From Amyloporia xantha (taxonomy: Eukaryota; Basidiomycota; Agaricomycetes; Polyporales; Adustoporiaceae): a DNA stretch of 64,000 nt. The position numbers were made by a program, and so were the translations under genes. The stretch is taken from assembly GCA_036971615.1 (NCBI GenBank), contig JAYKKR010000002.1:3844001-3908000 (forward strand). Direction: 5' to 3'. A model generated the notes under the pieces. That model saw nothing but the letters and a program-made list of their open reading frames with translations. It made no database searches and was not told where the DNA came from. Positions 46,543-58,484 of the stretch are shown one piece after another (the stretch's first letter is position 1; each line of letters begins with the position of its first letter).

Positions 46543-48132
46543 TTAGCGGGCGACAGCACGGCCTCGTGACCGTTCTCGTGCTCGCAAGCCGCTGCGACCG
46601 TTCCCAAACCCAGGCGCGACGCGGTGGGCGACTCCCCTCGGCGGTTCGTCCAACTCCTCCGCCCTTCTGCGGCCTCGGCTTCTTCCCGAATCCTCGCGGC
46701 CCAATGCAGCGTAGGCGCCCTCACTAGGAGCCTCCCGATGAAAGTGGAGACTCCGAGCCAGGACTTCCCGCACAGCTGCGACGTCGTCGTCGTCGTCGGA
46801 GCCATTGTTCTGCAGCATGGCCTCGAAACGCGGCTTCATAGGCGGCGAGCTGTTGCGTCGCGTCAACGTACGCCCACGAGCCTGCATCACAGGACTGCTG
46901 GACACCCAGTCTGCCACCTTCTCGATGCTGTCCAGACGGGCACGGGCGTTCGGACCGACGTGAGCATAATGATGGACGCAGGCTGGCGGTGAACCCGAGG
47001 CACGCGGCCGAGCAGACTGACGCGGGGGAGAGCGCGCCTCCGAACGGCGGCTAGACGTCGAGCGCGCACTCGAATCGCGCTGCTGAACCCGACCGCGAGG
47101 CGATACCTCGACAGTTTGAGATTTATAGAGACTTTGGGAATACGCCGTGATGGGTTCGACCATGGGGTAAGCAACGCGGGGCGTGGGAGGCGACGACTGG
47201 AAGGAGCGTCCGATGGCCGTAAGCGTCTGCAATGATGAGGGTACACGTTGCGAGTGAGCAGAGGACGATGAGGTTGACGTGGTCAGAAGCGAGAAGTAGG
47301 CGGGGAGGCTGGCGCGGTTGCGCCTGGACTTCGAGGTGATCGTCGTCTCTGGATCTCTCTCCAGGTCGCTCGATGAATGACTCACGGCATCACTAGACTT
47401 CCTCCCGTGACGCGGGCGGGAAGACGGCAGAGGCGACACAGAACCCGAAGGGACGTCAGAGTAGCCGTCTTCGTAAGTATTGGAGGGAAGCGGTGCGCTA
47501 CGGGGAGAGCCTGTACCAGACGCTGAGGGACTCGACATGGAAGACGTGCGACGGTTCAGTGTGGGTATCGTAGACCGTTGATTCGTGCCAGACGGCCGAC
47601 GGGCATATGACAAGCCAGAGTGACGCAGGCCGTAGTACTGACCGAGAGAACCTGCCATCTTCGAACCTCCATCCACACCCAGAAGCTCGCGGCTGCAACC
47701 AAACTCATCCTCCGCTCCCACCGCGAGGCTCGGACCAGCGAAGTCTTCCTCTTCGTCGTCAGTGAAGACGGAGCAGACGACCGACGAAGCAGAGGAGGAA
47801 GAGATGGAGTGACGGTTCTTGTGGATTCTGTATGAGCTTCCGGCAGTTGGTGAGCGACCGATGGCAGAAGACACTAGGGCTGGGACGTCCGCAAGGCTTC
47901 CTGGGCCATTGTTAGAATGCAAGTACGGTGACGGGTAGGCACTGCTGGTGGTAGAGATGGACGGCGAGGTGGCGTCCAGGCTTTCGCACTCGTCACTGCA
48001 GTAGACCCGTCTATGGTAAAGCGAACGTAATAGAAGCTGCTGTCAGCATACCATTCCGGACAAAGACGTAGATAGCACGGACCCGTCGACGGTCACTGGC
48101 CTACCGCATAGGAGGCAAACTTCTTCGTACAT
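46543..48132 (-). CDS. Long Ser/Arg-rich protein with N-terminal ECL1-type zinc motif
   Basis: ATG at 48132 gives MYEEVCLLCGRPVTVDGR, and after a short intron VYCSDECESLDATSPSIS, so that the N-terminus forms CLLC...YCSDEC, the pattern of the ECL1/2/3 zinc-binding family, whose small fission-yeast members extend chronological life span. The rest (about 460 residues, one exon) is disordered: SISSSSASSVVCSVFTDDEE, repeated RRTSSMSSPSASGTGSPRSA, an acidic GSDDDDDVAAVREVLARSLH and an Arg-rich tail RARERSRGRAVAR. The classic proteins are about 80-150 aa, so this is much longer, as seen for basidiomycete proteins of this type. Many SP/TP/RRxS sites suggest phosphorylation. Likely nuclear regulator; the function is inferred from the zinc motif only. 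The upstream region is unusually long and rich in GTGAC. Confidence 0.78.
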
Positions 48133-51100
48133 GGCTGTAGCACAGGAGAGCAGGAGACGGCTGGCGGGGGACGGAGCGTATGCTAGGAGAGAGCTTCGCT
48201 ATGTTCTGTGGATACGGGAGAGGGGGACGTAGGGAGACATGGACAAGGAGGATTCTTATATAAGGATTCTGCGGATGGCGTGAAGGGGGTGTGAAGACCG
48301 GTCTGAGGCACACGCACAATTTGACTCGGCCTCAGTGACACCCCGTGACACTTGGGTAACACCCGCAGGCGACGTGCTCGGCATATACCAATTCCGGAAT
48401 CTGCTCCAATCACACTGGTCACAGATTCCGGGATCTCGATGGCAGCCAGACGCACGTTCTGACACTCGCTCTCCATTGTGTGGCATCTCGCCGCAAACGT
48501 GGACTCCAGACCGGTTCCTCCCCACCTCTTCGAGTTTTCTGGGCCTCAACATCTTCAGCCCAGCTCGTGCTACACGCCAGAGAAGATGATGGATGTTTCT
48601 TCAACACATCTCCCTTCCTCCGGTCCGTGCTCCTGGCTTGACGTTTCGCCCGATCTGTTACCTCAGGAGCGCGTTTCCTATTCTGCATTTCTAGCCAAGT
48701 CCGCATCCAAACGCCTAACACATTCGGCAGACGTCAGCGTCTTATCGCGGAGAACTGTCGGGCGGTAGCAATTGGGTCTCCTGGCTGACGAACGGCGAGA
48801 TTCGCGCTGTTTACACGTCAGTTATTGCTGGCGGTGACACTTCTTGCGCAATTCCGAAAAGCGCTATGGGGTTGGGCGCTCGCGACATGTTGAGTACGCA
48901 CAACTAACGCCATCCTCTCGCTGCTTTCGATAAGCGCGCATATCAGCGAACGGTGACAGACATGTATTCTACTTATCTAGTTCGTAATCAATTCGTTTCC
49001 GCTTCATGAAAGCTTCGGCTCTGTTTATCCTCGCGCGCGCATCTGCTCCGCATCAATTAAACGTAGCCTAACTAGCGTGGCTTCCTGCACTTGAGGCGAT
49101 TCCAGGTGTTTCTGCGCACGCATAACGTCTGTTCTTCATGTCCCCTCTGATGGTCACGAACGTGATGTGGCACGATATCTCCCATTCCGGGGAACGTTGA
49201 TCTCCCCAACCAGGCCGTTCCGTGTTCTCTGTGACAGCAGCGCTCGTTCCGCGCGGTTCGCCATTTCCTCGTATATGGTGCACGAGTTTCCATTCCGCCA
49301 GTCACGCAAGCGTGAGTAAAGAGTACCGTCACTGACATCATGACCGACATGACAACATATGTATTTGGGGACCGTCCTGTCAGCGTCGACGTGTAACACC
49401 ATTATTTTTTGCCTGACCGGTGGACGCTGTCGTGACCGCGCGAGTCCCCAGTGTTATGTGGACGGACGACGCTCTAGACTGCTGCAGTCGGGACCCCCAA
49501 AATGAGCGGTTGGAGGTGACTGCGATGCGTGGATGATCATCCAGCGCCATCCCCACATTGGGTGACGTGACTCGGGGCTCTGCCCATTCGAGTCAGTCGC
49601 GCGCACTAAAACCGAAAGACCCGGCGGTATGCCCTGTTTTGGCGGCGACCGCGTGACGTCATGAGGGTCATTAATGAGGTGACGCGTCGCGTCCGTCACG
49701 CTGCACCTGACCGAGCCGCCGACCGCCCGGGAGGGACGTCACCGAGACAGTGTCCGCGTCCCCCTACCGCGGAGGTCATTTGCCTGATAGTCACCGTGAT
49801 GACCGCTAGCTATAGTGCCCAGCAGCGTGTGGATGGAAACGGGGGGACGTCGCCCACGTATGTTTGTATGTGTGATTGTTCCACTTGTCACCTGTGAAAT
49901 CCCCCGCACGGACGGCATCGCTGGGAATATATAGCAATTTCAGTGATACGGTAACAGGCTCATCTGCATCATCGCGGCATGACGGGCGATGATGCACTGG
50001 CGTGACCCCTCGCGTGCGCACGCGCCGCCGGCAACCCTCACCTGGCTGCTGGCAGACGCGACGCGTGAAATCGCGAAATAGGATCATCATGGTGACTGGT
50101 GACTATGTAGTGACTGGTGAGGGTGAGAGTCATTCCGATTGCATTCCGAGGCTCGAACGTGCCAGAACGGGGTGGCCATGGTGGTGAGAGGGAGTCGGGA
50201 GATAGGTTACTCAGTAACTGCTGGGGTCTCTCAGCTGTACCCTAGTCTCGCACTTTCGAGGACGCGACGAAAAAAACGGTGCGCGGCCTAGGCCCCGTCG
50301 TGTCTCCGCCGCGCCGGTGCGTTGATGGAGAGCATGCACCCACATCTGCTCGCGACCCACCGTACCCCGGACTTGCGCCCACACATTGTGTCCAGATCTA
50401 GACCGTGTTCGATGCGTTTCCTCCCTCAGTCGCCACGGTAGCGAATAGTCACACGCACGACGGTAGCTACCGCAATTCATCGGCGGACGCTACTCGTTTC
50501 TCTTCGTTTACTCGAGCTGTCTTTCCAATGATTTATGAGCTCGCAATTCTCTTCCGAACCTGAGGTGCAATCAGTGTCAGTGATACATGGACCTATCCGT
50601 CCGATCGCTTTTTCTGCCACAGGAACACCCGGTGGATCTCGTGTCAGTTTAGGTAGTTCCCCATGGTCCCACGGATGAATCTCATCAACACTGCGCTCTC
50701 TCGCTGTCACACTAACGTAGACATGGCCTGATTATATCTGGGACATCCCAACTCGTCTCATGTCACTCATCCAGGCCTGGGCAGTCACGACCGCCGAAAG
50801 CTGCATATGTTCTCAGGCTTCCGCTCCTGACCACATTGATGCCCGATTGAGAGAACAAAAGCCATCATTGTTCTCGAGAAGAGAAGTCGGACGCATGCTG
50901 CCGACGCTTCTTGTTATGTGACGGCGTCCTACGGCGCGTCGCACGGGCCTTTTTTTTCGCTCCCCATCACCATCCCAATCCAGTCTAAGGGCGCCGTTGT
51001 CTAATCCTTGCTTGTTTTTCTCTGCGTTCACCAGATCGACAGGTGACGGCCGACAGCCATTGTTCTATGCTCTCGATTTTTATTGTTTCATTTTGTTGTT

Positions 51101-51184
51101 TCATTTTTTCCCGATTTCACGGAATGAGGACCGCGGCACCTGCATCAGCGCACGCCCTCGTTTCACTGCCAACATGACCCGTCG
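48133..51184. other. Long upstream region of the ECL1-like gene
   Basis: 3 kb without recognised genes, GC-rich, with many short overlapping frames. It holds a dense cluster of GTGAC/GTCAC pentamers (separate entry) and a TGACGTCA palindrome at 49654-49661. Confidence 0.45.
48831..50125. promoter_or_regulatory. GTGAC/GTCAC-rich region, candidate regulatory region
   Basis: Reading by eye, I count about 20 GTGAC or GTCAC pentamers in 1.3 kb, against about 2.5 expected for random sequence. They fall on both strands with irregular spacing. One is part of the CRE-like palindrome TGACGTCA (49654-49661), and three GTGACT copies occur within about 35 bp near 50090-50120. Lower-density copies continue to about 52 kb. 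The nearest start codon is the ECL1-like gene at 48132. Regulatory function is inference. Confidence 0.45.
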
Positions 51185-52033
51185 TTATGGCCTCGATGAA
51201 TCGCGAATATATTGGATATGATGTGGGCGGTCAGCGAAGTCATCTGAACCACTCCGAGTCGTCTCTCCTTTCCAAAATAGTCGGGGGCCCGCACTGGCTC
51301 TCATGCACATTTGAATTGATTTCAGCCACCCCGAACGCGATCCCACCACCCTCGACATCCTTCCCTGCCTTGTTGCATTTATCACAGAATTATCACGGTA
51401 ATTTTGGAATGGCACCCCGGCGATACACCGACTGTCATTCAAACATTCAAGTGGAGTGCTTAGCATGACGCTCATCTTCAGCCACACAAGACTAACTGGA
51501 ATACGTGCGTGCTCGTCAGTGATTCTGCGCTGCCGAGCTATTCCTTCCTGGAAATATAGAGTTCCTGTGATGTAGAAGACCACGGTGGTCTCCATGACGA
51601 GAGTGCCCTTCGCTGAGACGTCATGCCGCTGGGATATGGCATGAGAATCCGAGCCTACAAACATGTCACTGCCATTGCCTCCTCTGGGCAGAAGCGAACG
51701 GGAGACCGTATTTTCCTTGTATGTCAGGTGGAGAGGCTGGGTCGAATAGATCCAAGACGATGCATCGATCGAAGGCACGGTCGCTGAGTATGCGTTTCTG
51801 TTCACCTTCCATCTTTGATCACTCCCTACGGCCATAGGCGAAAGCGTACATCTCCTAATCAGACCCATACGAGTCGCACACGTTTGTCGTAGGGCTAGGG
51901 CATGATCACACCCCTCGTCAGTCACACTATGAGGCACAGCGTCCGAGCGCCAGACAAAAAAAAGGGGGAGGCGACATGGAAAGCGCTGCAATTTCCGGTG
52001 CTTCCCTCCGCGTGACCATCTACTCTGAGCCAT
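51185..52033 (-). CDS. Orphan open reading frame, 282 codons
   Basis: A single uninterrupted minus-strand frame from ATG 52033 (MAQSRWSRGGKHRKLQRF) to a stop at 51185. The composition is basic with Arg, Ser and Cys, no clear signal peptide, one hydrophobic patch (TTVVFYITGTLYF) and no recognised motif. A frame this long is improbable by chance at this base composition but codon use does not look strongly selected. Low-confidence orphan gene; it ends 73 bp before the foldback element. Confidence 0.25.
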   Translation of the reverse strand: MAQSRWSRGGKHRKLQRFPCRLPLFFVWRSDAVPHSVTDEGCDHALALRQTCATRMGLIRRCTLSPMAVGSDQRWKVNRNAYSATVPSIDASSWIYSTQPLHLTYKENTVSRSLLPRGGNGSDMFVGSDSHAISQRHDVSAKGTLVMETTVVFYITGTLYFQEGIARQRRITDEHARIPVSLVWLKMSVMLSTPLECLNDSRCIAGVPFQNYRDNSVINATRQGRMSRVVGSRSGWLKSIQMCMRASAGPRLFWKGETTRSGSDDFADRPHHIQYIRDSSRP

Positions 52034-52106
52034 CTTCTCGATGTCGACGATCCGATCACAGAACGGTCATGCGCACTTCTGCTCGCGACCAGGAATGTCT
52101 ATCCTA

Positions 52107-52341
52107 CGGTTGCCGAGCGGTATCAGGTCTGATTTTGCATTTTGCATTTTCGCATTGTGCTGTCCCACGGCGCCTCCCCGGATCAAATGTCTGATCCGGG
52201 AAATTAGACGCCCTCCCGCCCATCGGCACTACCACTCCATCGCTGTAGACAGTGTCCTCACGCCGTTTATTAGCTTGTAGTACTGCTTAAAAATAAAGGC
52301 TATAAGTAAAAATACATTATACACTTCGTACATAGGACAGT
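52107..52341. repeat. Left terminal inverted repeat
   Basis: 235-bp arm of the foldback element, ending CATAGGACAGT. It pairs with 52711-52945. Confidence 0.85.
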
Positions 52342-52710
52342 TCCTTTTCTTACCGAAGTATGGGAAAAATTAGTCTTTTTAGGGTGGCCGACATTCGGAC
52401 GATGAGTTTCCAAATCTGGTAATATCTGCGAGGCATAAAAATCTCCGTGCTTTTGCACATATAATCCTGTTATATGTTTTTGTTAATTGAGAATTAATTG
52501 ATACCATGTTCAGTATAGCCATTTTCTCATTTCCTCTACATAAGTTGATGCTTGATAGACTTCATAGGTGTTGTATATACCTATTCTGAAGCCAATAGGC
52601 GTGAGCGAATGATTATCAGTGTAAGTTACCAAAATAAGTAATTCATCTCGGAGTCCGAATGTGGCGCCACCAAAGAATGATTTTTTGCGACACTGCACTA
52701 AAGAAAAGAG

Positions 52711-52945
52711 ACTGTCCTATGTACGAAGTGTATAATGTATTTTTACTTATAGCCTTTATTTTTAAGCAGTACTACAAGCTAATAAACGGCGTGAGGACAC
52801 TGTCTACAGCGATGGAGTGGTAGTGCCGATGGGCGGGAGGGCGTCTAATTTCCCGGATCAGACATTTGATCCGGGGAGGCGCCGTGGGACAGCACAATGC
52901 GAAAATGCAAAATGCAAAATCAGACCTGATACCGCTCGGCAACCG
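52711..52945. repeat. Right terminal inverted repeat
   Basis: 235-bp arm beginning ACTGTCCTATG, reverse complement of 52107-52341. Confidence 0.85.
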
Positions 52946-53011
52946 TACTATCCGCCCTACATATCCACTTCATTAGTACCAAATCCAAATCCGTAATACA
53001 AGCTGATCGTT

Positions 53012-56000
53012 CTAGGTGCCGTTCTCCAGCGGCGCAGAGTCCGCCCCGACACCACCGGCGTGACCATTGAGACCATCTCCATTCTGCAAGACAGCCTCCT
53101 TGGGCTCTGGCGGGGGGGATATGGCCCCTTCAGCAGAAGCACGCTCTCCTTCCGACTTGGGTGGTATCTCCGGAGGCTCTCCAGCCGGGATATCTTGCGC
53201 GCCATTCACAACCTCAGCAGGGGGAGATGTGGCAGAGACAACGGGATCTGCGCTCGGTACGTCGTCGGCCATGGGGTCAACGGCAGGAACATCTGGCAAT
53301 GGCTGCTCAGATTCGGGAGTCGGTGTCGCAGTAGCCACAGGGGGTGGACTGGGTGACGGCAGTGCCTTTTCCAGATTCGCAAACAGGAGCGACGACCTCT
53401 TGCTGTCTGACCGCGAGAGGATGCCCTTGATTCGCTGCGCAGCGGGTGCAGATGCGGGCGCTGGCGGAGGCGTCGGACGCGCGATGGGCTTCTCGGAGAC
53501 GATGATTTCCAGCATCGCGGTGGGCGCACCCACGTTCTTCAGCCCGGTCAGCTTTTGGTGGAGGTAGCGCGCGTCGGCGAGCAACCTGTGTAGCCGAACG
53601 AACGTTAATTAAATTGTGTGCGCGCATGGATCAACGTGGACCCGCACCTCTCCTTGGCGTCCTGGGAGGGCAGCTCGATCTTGCTGTACTCTTCCGATAA
53701 TCGATGGTTGATCCCGGCGAACACTTGGGTCATCACGTACTAGCGCGGGCGAACGTGTCAGTGTCACGGGCGCCCGTCGTCTCGGCCGGAGAGGTACTCA
53801 CCTCGACCACGGAGGACGAGAGGTACCGGGAAAGCACTTTGTGCAGCGTGACAGTGTCCTTGACTATCACTTCCATGTAGTCGTTCACGCCCTCTTTTGG
53901 CACGTCCCACTTCACATCCTAGGCGAACCGAGGGAGCGGTCAGACCAGGCAAGGTTATAATAAGTCCGCGATCCGTGAAGCGGCCGGTCTTGCTGGAATG
54001 GAGGGCAAGCTCACCTGTAGACTCTTGATATGGGCACTAAGGCGGTCTCCCATAATAGCAATGAGCTTCTGATGGATCTCGTTCTGGTGTTCTTGGTAAT
54101 CCTACATCAAAGCGAAGAGACCCACGTTTGTATTAAGTCTGCAATAGTTCCACCGAACAGAACAGAAGAGACGCGAGCCTAGCTTACCCGTTTGAGCTTG
54201 TCATATTCCACAAGCATGACCGCTTGCTTCTGGCTCAGATGCCGCCGGAAGGTTTCTCGCACGTATGGAATGAGTGATATTACGATTGATAGCGACTGCG
54301 ATGCAAGAGCTGCAGAGGGGGACGTAATAGTCCATGATGAGCACTGGGCTGCCGGCGGCATGTGAATAAGTACATACCGAGATGTCGTGCGGTGATGTTC
54401 TTCAAGCCCGCAGAGCGCATGGCACCAGCTCCGAGCACGACTTGACATGTGCGGGAGTTGAACGACTTCAGCAGCTCGATGACACGGCTCATGGTCTCCG
54501 TAGTGAGCATCTCGAGGTTCATGATGATCTTTAGGTAATCCACCAGTAGTACCAAGACCTCGAGCGTCGCGGACACCGCGAAATAGCTCCTGTCTTCGAT
54601 ACGGAGGTGTTTGGAAGGCGATGTCGCCGTCCGCCGTGGGCTCTGGCGCGATGCTTGCGGGCGTTGGAGAGGGAAAGCTGGTGAGGGGAGGGGCGATGAG
54701 GGATGATGGATCGCAGGCACTCCATTCGGCGACAACGCAGGTGATGTGGGCGCCGGAGACTTCAAGAGGGGCGATGTAGGTGAAGCGTAGTTCAAAAGGA
54801 GCTCTGGGGGATCTGATATCGAAGCGTCGACGAGCAGATCAACCAGTCTCTGAACCGACGGCGCCACTTCGACGGCGTTCCACTGTTCATCCTCTACCAG
54901 CTTCGCAGAATGGGATATCTGTGCTTGGTGAAAGGTCTGCAAGAAGCTCTTCGCCTACGTGCATGACATTATTTTAGATATCAACTACAATGCTCAAGAC
55001 GGTAGCACTGACCTGACTGATGACGGTCCCTCGTAGACCTACGATCATCCGCCGGCAGATTTTCTCTGACTCAATGACAAAGGTCCAGGACTCATTGAAG
55101 AGACTGCAGAAGCTGGGCAGGTCTAATGCTGCGTGTTGCTCCGCTCGGAGCGCAACCACTTTGGAAGCTCTTGTGTGGGCAAGCTCTGCTGCTGATGACA
55201 AGATGCCAGAAAGCTCCTCTTGCAATAGCGGAATATCTACCACTGCCTTGGGAGACCTCATTTGTACAATCAGCCAAAATCTGGCATGGGAGGAAGTAGA
55301 ACATACCGGATAGCTTGTAGTACGTCCGCAATGACCGTATTTTGTCTATGCAGTCCCTCGATACATCGTAAGAGACTCCCATACATGATGCGGGCCACAT
55401 CCATAAATGCAGGGTGCGCCATAGATCGTAGCTCGGTAGCTAGCGTTGACCTGCGAAAGCTACGTCAGAAATGAGATTATGCGGTTCCAGATTAACAAAC
55501 CCAGATGCTTTCGCGTCCTCGTCGTCAAGATCGGACGCCGGTATTCGCTACAGCGTGATGTCATTGAAGGAATCGAACAGGTCGCAGAAAAATATTACTC
55601 ACTCGCCTAAGTGTAGTTCGTACTTCCGCCATGACAATTTCCCGCCATGATACTGTCGCTTCCCGTATGCCCTTTGTGCGCGCAAGACATTGTAGGAGGG
55701 GCCGCATCCTGTCCTTCAATGACATATCACGATCATCCTTCCTCCCCTGCTCGACGGAAGCCGAATCTGCATCAATGCGCTCCACCAAATCAAGCCGCAG
55801 GACGTTCACAAACTCCGATGTCAGAGAGGAAGTTATCTCCATAGTCAGTGTCCGCAGATGCGCGGGTAGCGACGCAAAGGCATTCAGCGATGACAGCGGG
55901 ACACTGATTGTTGGCTTTCGTGCAGCATCTGTAGGAGCCAGGCCGGGGCTTTCTGGCGGTGACTCCGGGACAGGAGGTAGCGGCGTCCGAGCACCCTCCC

Positions 56001-57168
56001 TTGATAGTATTGGGGGAGCACTAATCGACTGTACTTCACCTTCAGCCGGTTTTGCACTTGAGCCGGCTTCCCATAACCCGTCCAACTCGTCAATGACATC
56101 TAGAGCTTCGCCCCACTGACCGGCGGCAACCAAGCCCTTCGCCACGCCCGTCATCTCCACCACCCCTCCGACAAGCTTCACCCGCTCGCGCACGGACGCC
56201 AAATTGCGCTGTCGGCACTCCCTCCGGACGATCTCCAGCCCGCGGCGCGCGCCCTTCTCATCCACATCTTTCAGAAGCCCCCGCAGCTTAGCAATGCGGT
56301 CGAGGCACTGCTCCGACTCGGTCTGCAAATCTTGCAGATTCGACAGCGCGGCGAAGAATGACGTTGAACGTACGGAGATCTCGCGCACGAGGTGTTGCTC
56401 GATCGTATCCGCGTGATGCGACAACTTCTCGAGTAGGGGGAGGGAATATGACAACGCAGACGGGTCGGATTCGGCAGAGGCATCATCTCCTTCGACTTGT
56501 TCTGTGACGGCATTGAAGGTGCGAGGGTCTCCAAGATCAAAGTTTGGTTCGAAGAAGACGGCTGGTACTCCTTCGAGCGGGGGTATCGCGCGACTGGGTG
56601 GCAGTCGTGGTGTATATGGCGAGTCAAATTCAGAGCTGGAGGATGGTAGAGGCGCATGCGCAATTTGTGCACTACCCTCACGCCCTTGCTCTGCGTTCTT
56701 CTGGAAACGCTCCCATTCAGGTGCAACCGCGCTCAGGTAAGGGTCGAAGTCCTTCCGGCGTACGCGCGGCAGCTCGGCGGGGGGTACAGCGGGGAGACTT
56801 GAATGTGCCTTTGGCGGATCGGAACGTTTGTGCGGGCTGTTCACGACAGTAGAGATAGCTACACTCGATGAGCACGGAGACTGCGCTGTATGGGAGGACA
56901 TACCGTGAAATCCGTGTCTCGCACTACTCCAGTCTGATGGCAGAGCGCCGAGCTGCAGAGAAGCTAGTGAAGTGTTATTGTATACATCGTAAGGGGTCGC
57001 GTCTCCAAAATAGTCTCCACGACCTTCAGTGGTCGCCGAAATGCTGCCTGGACCTGGTCTACGAGTTGCTGCGTCCCATGTAAAGCGGTATGGGCGTACA
57101 TGCGAGAAGTTAGGGAGTTCTGCAACAGGCGTGGCTGAACGAGAGGGTATTGAGGTGTTGTCGGACAT
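53012..57168 (-). CDS. VPS54: GARP complex subunit VPS54
   Basis: Tethering subunit for endosome-to-Golgi retrograde vesicles (GARP complex). ATG at 57168 gives MSDNTSIPSRSATPVAELPN; the first exon encodes about 530 residues with a disordered start, RKDFDPYLSAVAPEWERFQ, the VPS54 hallmark VFFEPNFDLGDPRTFNAV, and the coiled-coil LPLLEKLSHHADTIEQHLVR with LQDLQTESEQCLDRIAKLRG. Later exons have AHPAFMDVARIMYGSLL, the SKVVALRAEQHAALDLPSF segment with FNESWTFVIESEKICRRM, SYFAVSATLEVLVLLVDYLK, and the C-terminal VPS54-like domain NITARHLALASQSLSIVISL, RDYQEHQNEIHQKLIAIMGD and VMTQVFAGINHRLSEEYSKI. A Pro-rich acidic tail of about 120 residues ends PLENGT. Roughly 1,150 aa. The frame looks intact. 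Confidence 0.92.
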
Positions 57169-57473
57169 TACCAATTGTACGAACCAGCTTGATGAATGGG
57201 AGTCTTGGCTAGCTCGACTCTCAGAGACTCAGACTACACCAGCAAGAAGGAACGCGCTGTCTCCAATAGATGTAACTCAAGCCCTAGAAGCGGAATCTCT
57301 CGAACATAGGAGTTACAGAAAGGAAACGTGAGATTCAAACGCAAAGCAATGTCAACGGCGTTCTGCTAGTACTTGCTAGCACCAGGAGGTAGGAATGAGC
57401 ACTCAGTTGGCCGTGTACTTCAAGTGTATAAGCGCTTGTGATACATCATCTGGTTCAGGACTGCCATCCAAGG
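57169..57473. promoter_or_regulatory. Divergent promoter VPS54 / SAM37
   Basis: 305 bp between the two start codons, with no TATA box in either direction, as expected for constitutive genes. No coding sequence. Confidence 0.5.
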
Positions 57474-58484
57474 ATGGACTCTATACTGGCACCCTCTATC
57501 CCTAAACCTCTCCGCCATTTCTTCTCTTTATTTCCGGTGTATACCTATGGTCCCGTCGCGTCGCCTTACACTGCCCAGCCCATTAGTGCGCCCACACTTT
57601 GGATACATCCACCGCGCAATGAGAGCCCAGAGCTTGAAGACCTACTCAGCAGTGACGTCGAGTGTTTGAAGTGGCAGGCTTTCCTTGCTCTCCGTGGACT
57701 TTCTCAAGTTTACGTTCGGTGGGACGTCGCTGAGGATGGTGCTCTAGACAGCCGGCTACCCAACCTACACGTTCCGAGCGAGGATGGGGAGCCAGGCGGT
57801 GAGCTCTTGGCAGCGCACTTGATTCCGGAGTGGGCGGATGGGAAGGTAGGAGGAGGACTTGGAGAGTTGGAGGGCTATGTAAATGAGGCTGCAAGAGATG
57901 AAAGTCGTGCGTGGGTATCACTAATGGAAGGGAACGTCCACGCTGCTTTGGTGCGTTTTCTTCTGGTCAGAATTGTGGTGGGAGCTAGATGTAGAACGGT
58001 CTCCGTAGGCACTCACACAGCCCGCCGGGTTTCCTCTCGCTTCCCTACTCACACCTTTCCCCGTCAAGCACCGCGCTTTGGAGACCATGTCCAACCCACC
58101 TCCAGCGCCTTTGACAGGTATCAGCTCACTCCTTCCACCGTATGGTACGCATGTCGATCGCACTGCGGTAGTGCTGCAGTACCGGGAGGCAATTTTGTCC
58201 CTATCCGAGCGCCTCGGTACGGACAAATGGTTCCTGGGCTCTGTGTACGTATTTCTTTCTGTCATTGTATGTGAGTACTTAACTTTATGCATATGTTTCA
58301 ATGCAGAGCGCCAACTCCCCTCGATGCGCTCGTCTTCGCATACCTTCACTGCATCCTACATTCAAAAGATAATGCGATTCGCGTCGAGGTCTCTCGTCGC
58401 GTAAATCTTGTAGCTTGGGAACGTCGCGTGCAAGGCCAAGTGCGCGCCGCATTTCAGCGTCGCCCCTCGGTCTCCCCAGCATGA
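57474..58484 (+). CDS. SAM37: Metaxin-like SAM complex subunit SAM37
   Basis: Outer-membrane protein of the mitochondrial sorting and assembly machinery for beta-barrel proteins. ATG at 57474 gives MDSILAPSIPKPLRHFFSLF, then ISAPTLWIHPPR and the glutathione-transferase-like N-domain DVECLKWQAFLALRGLSQVY, typical of metaxins. GGELLAAHLIPEWADGK, LEGYVNEAARDESRAWVSLM and EGNVHAAL follow. A short 43-nt intron (about 57967-58009) joins RFLL to ALTQPAGFPLASLL. The C-domain has LSERLGTDKWFLGS and, after an intron, PTPLDALVFAYLHCIL, ending RRPSVSPA. About 290 aa. No clear C-terminal membrane helix was seen, consistent with fungal Sam37 binding peripherally. An in-frame upstream ATG at 57438 is less likely given family starts. 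Confidence 0.82.

Larger units (their letters stand above)
52107..52945. mobile_element. Foldback/MITE-like element with 235-bp terminal inverted repeats
   Basis: The left end starts CGGTTGCCGAGCGGTATCAGG and the right end is its exact reverse complement; the two 235-bp arms (52107-52341 and 52711-52945) match along their whole length by eye. A TA lies directly outside each end (52105-52106 and 52946-52947), the target-site duplication of Tc1/mariner-type elements. The 369-bp core is AT-rich and has only a 62-codon frame, so no transposase is present. Each arm contains a smaller palindrome around CCGGATCAAATGTCTGATCC. Identical arms suggest recent insertion or ongoing gene conversion. Confidence 0.85.

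Noticed and set aside
52510..52698. 62-codon frame in the foldback core as a transposase
   Set aside because: Far too short and without a DDE motif.
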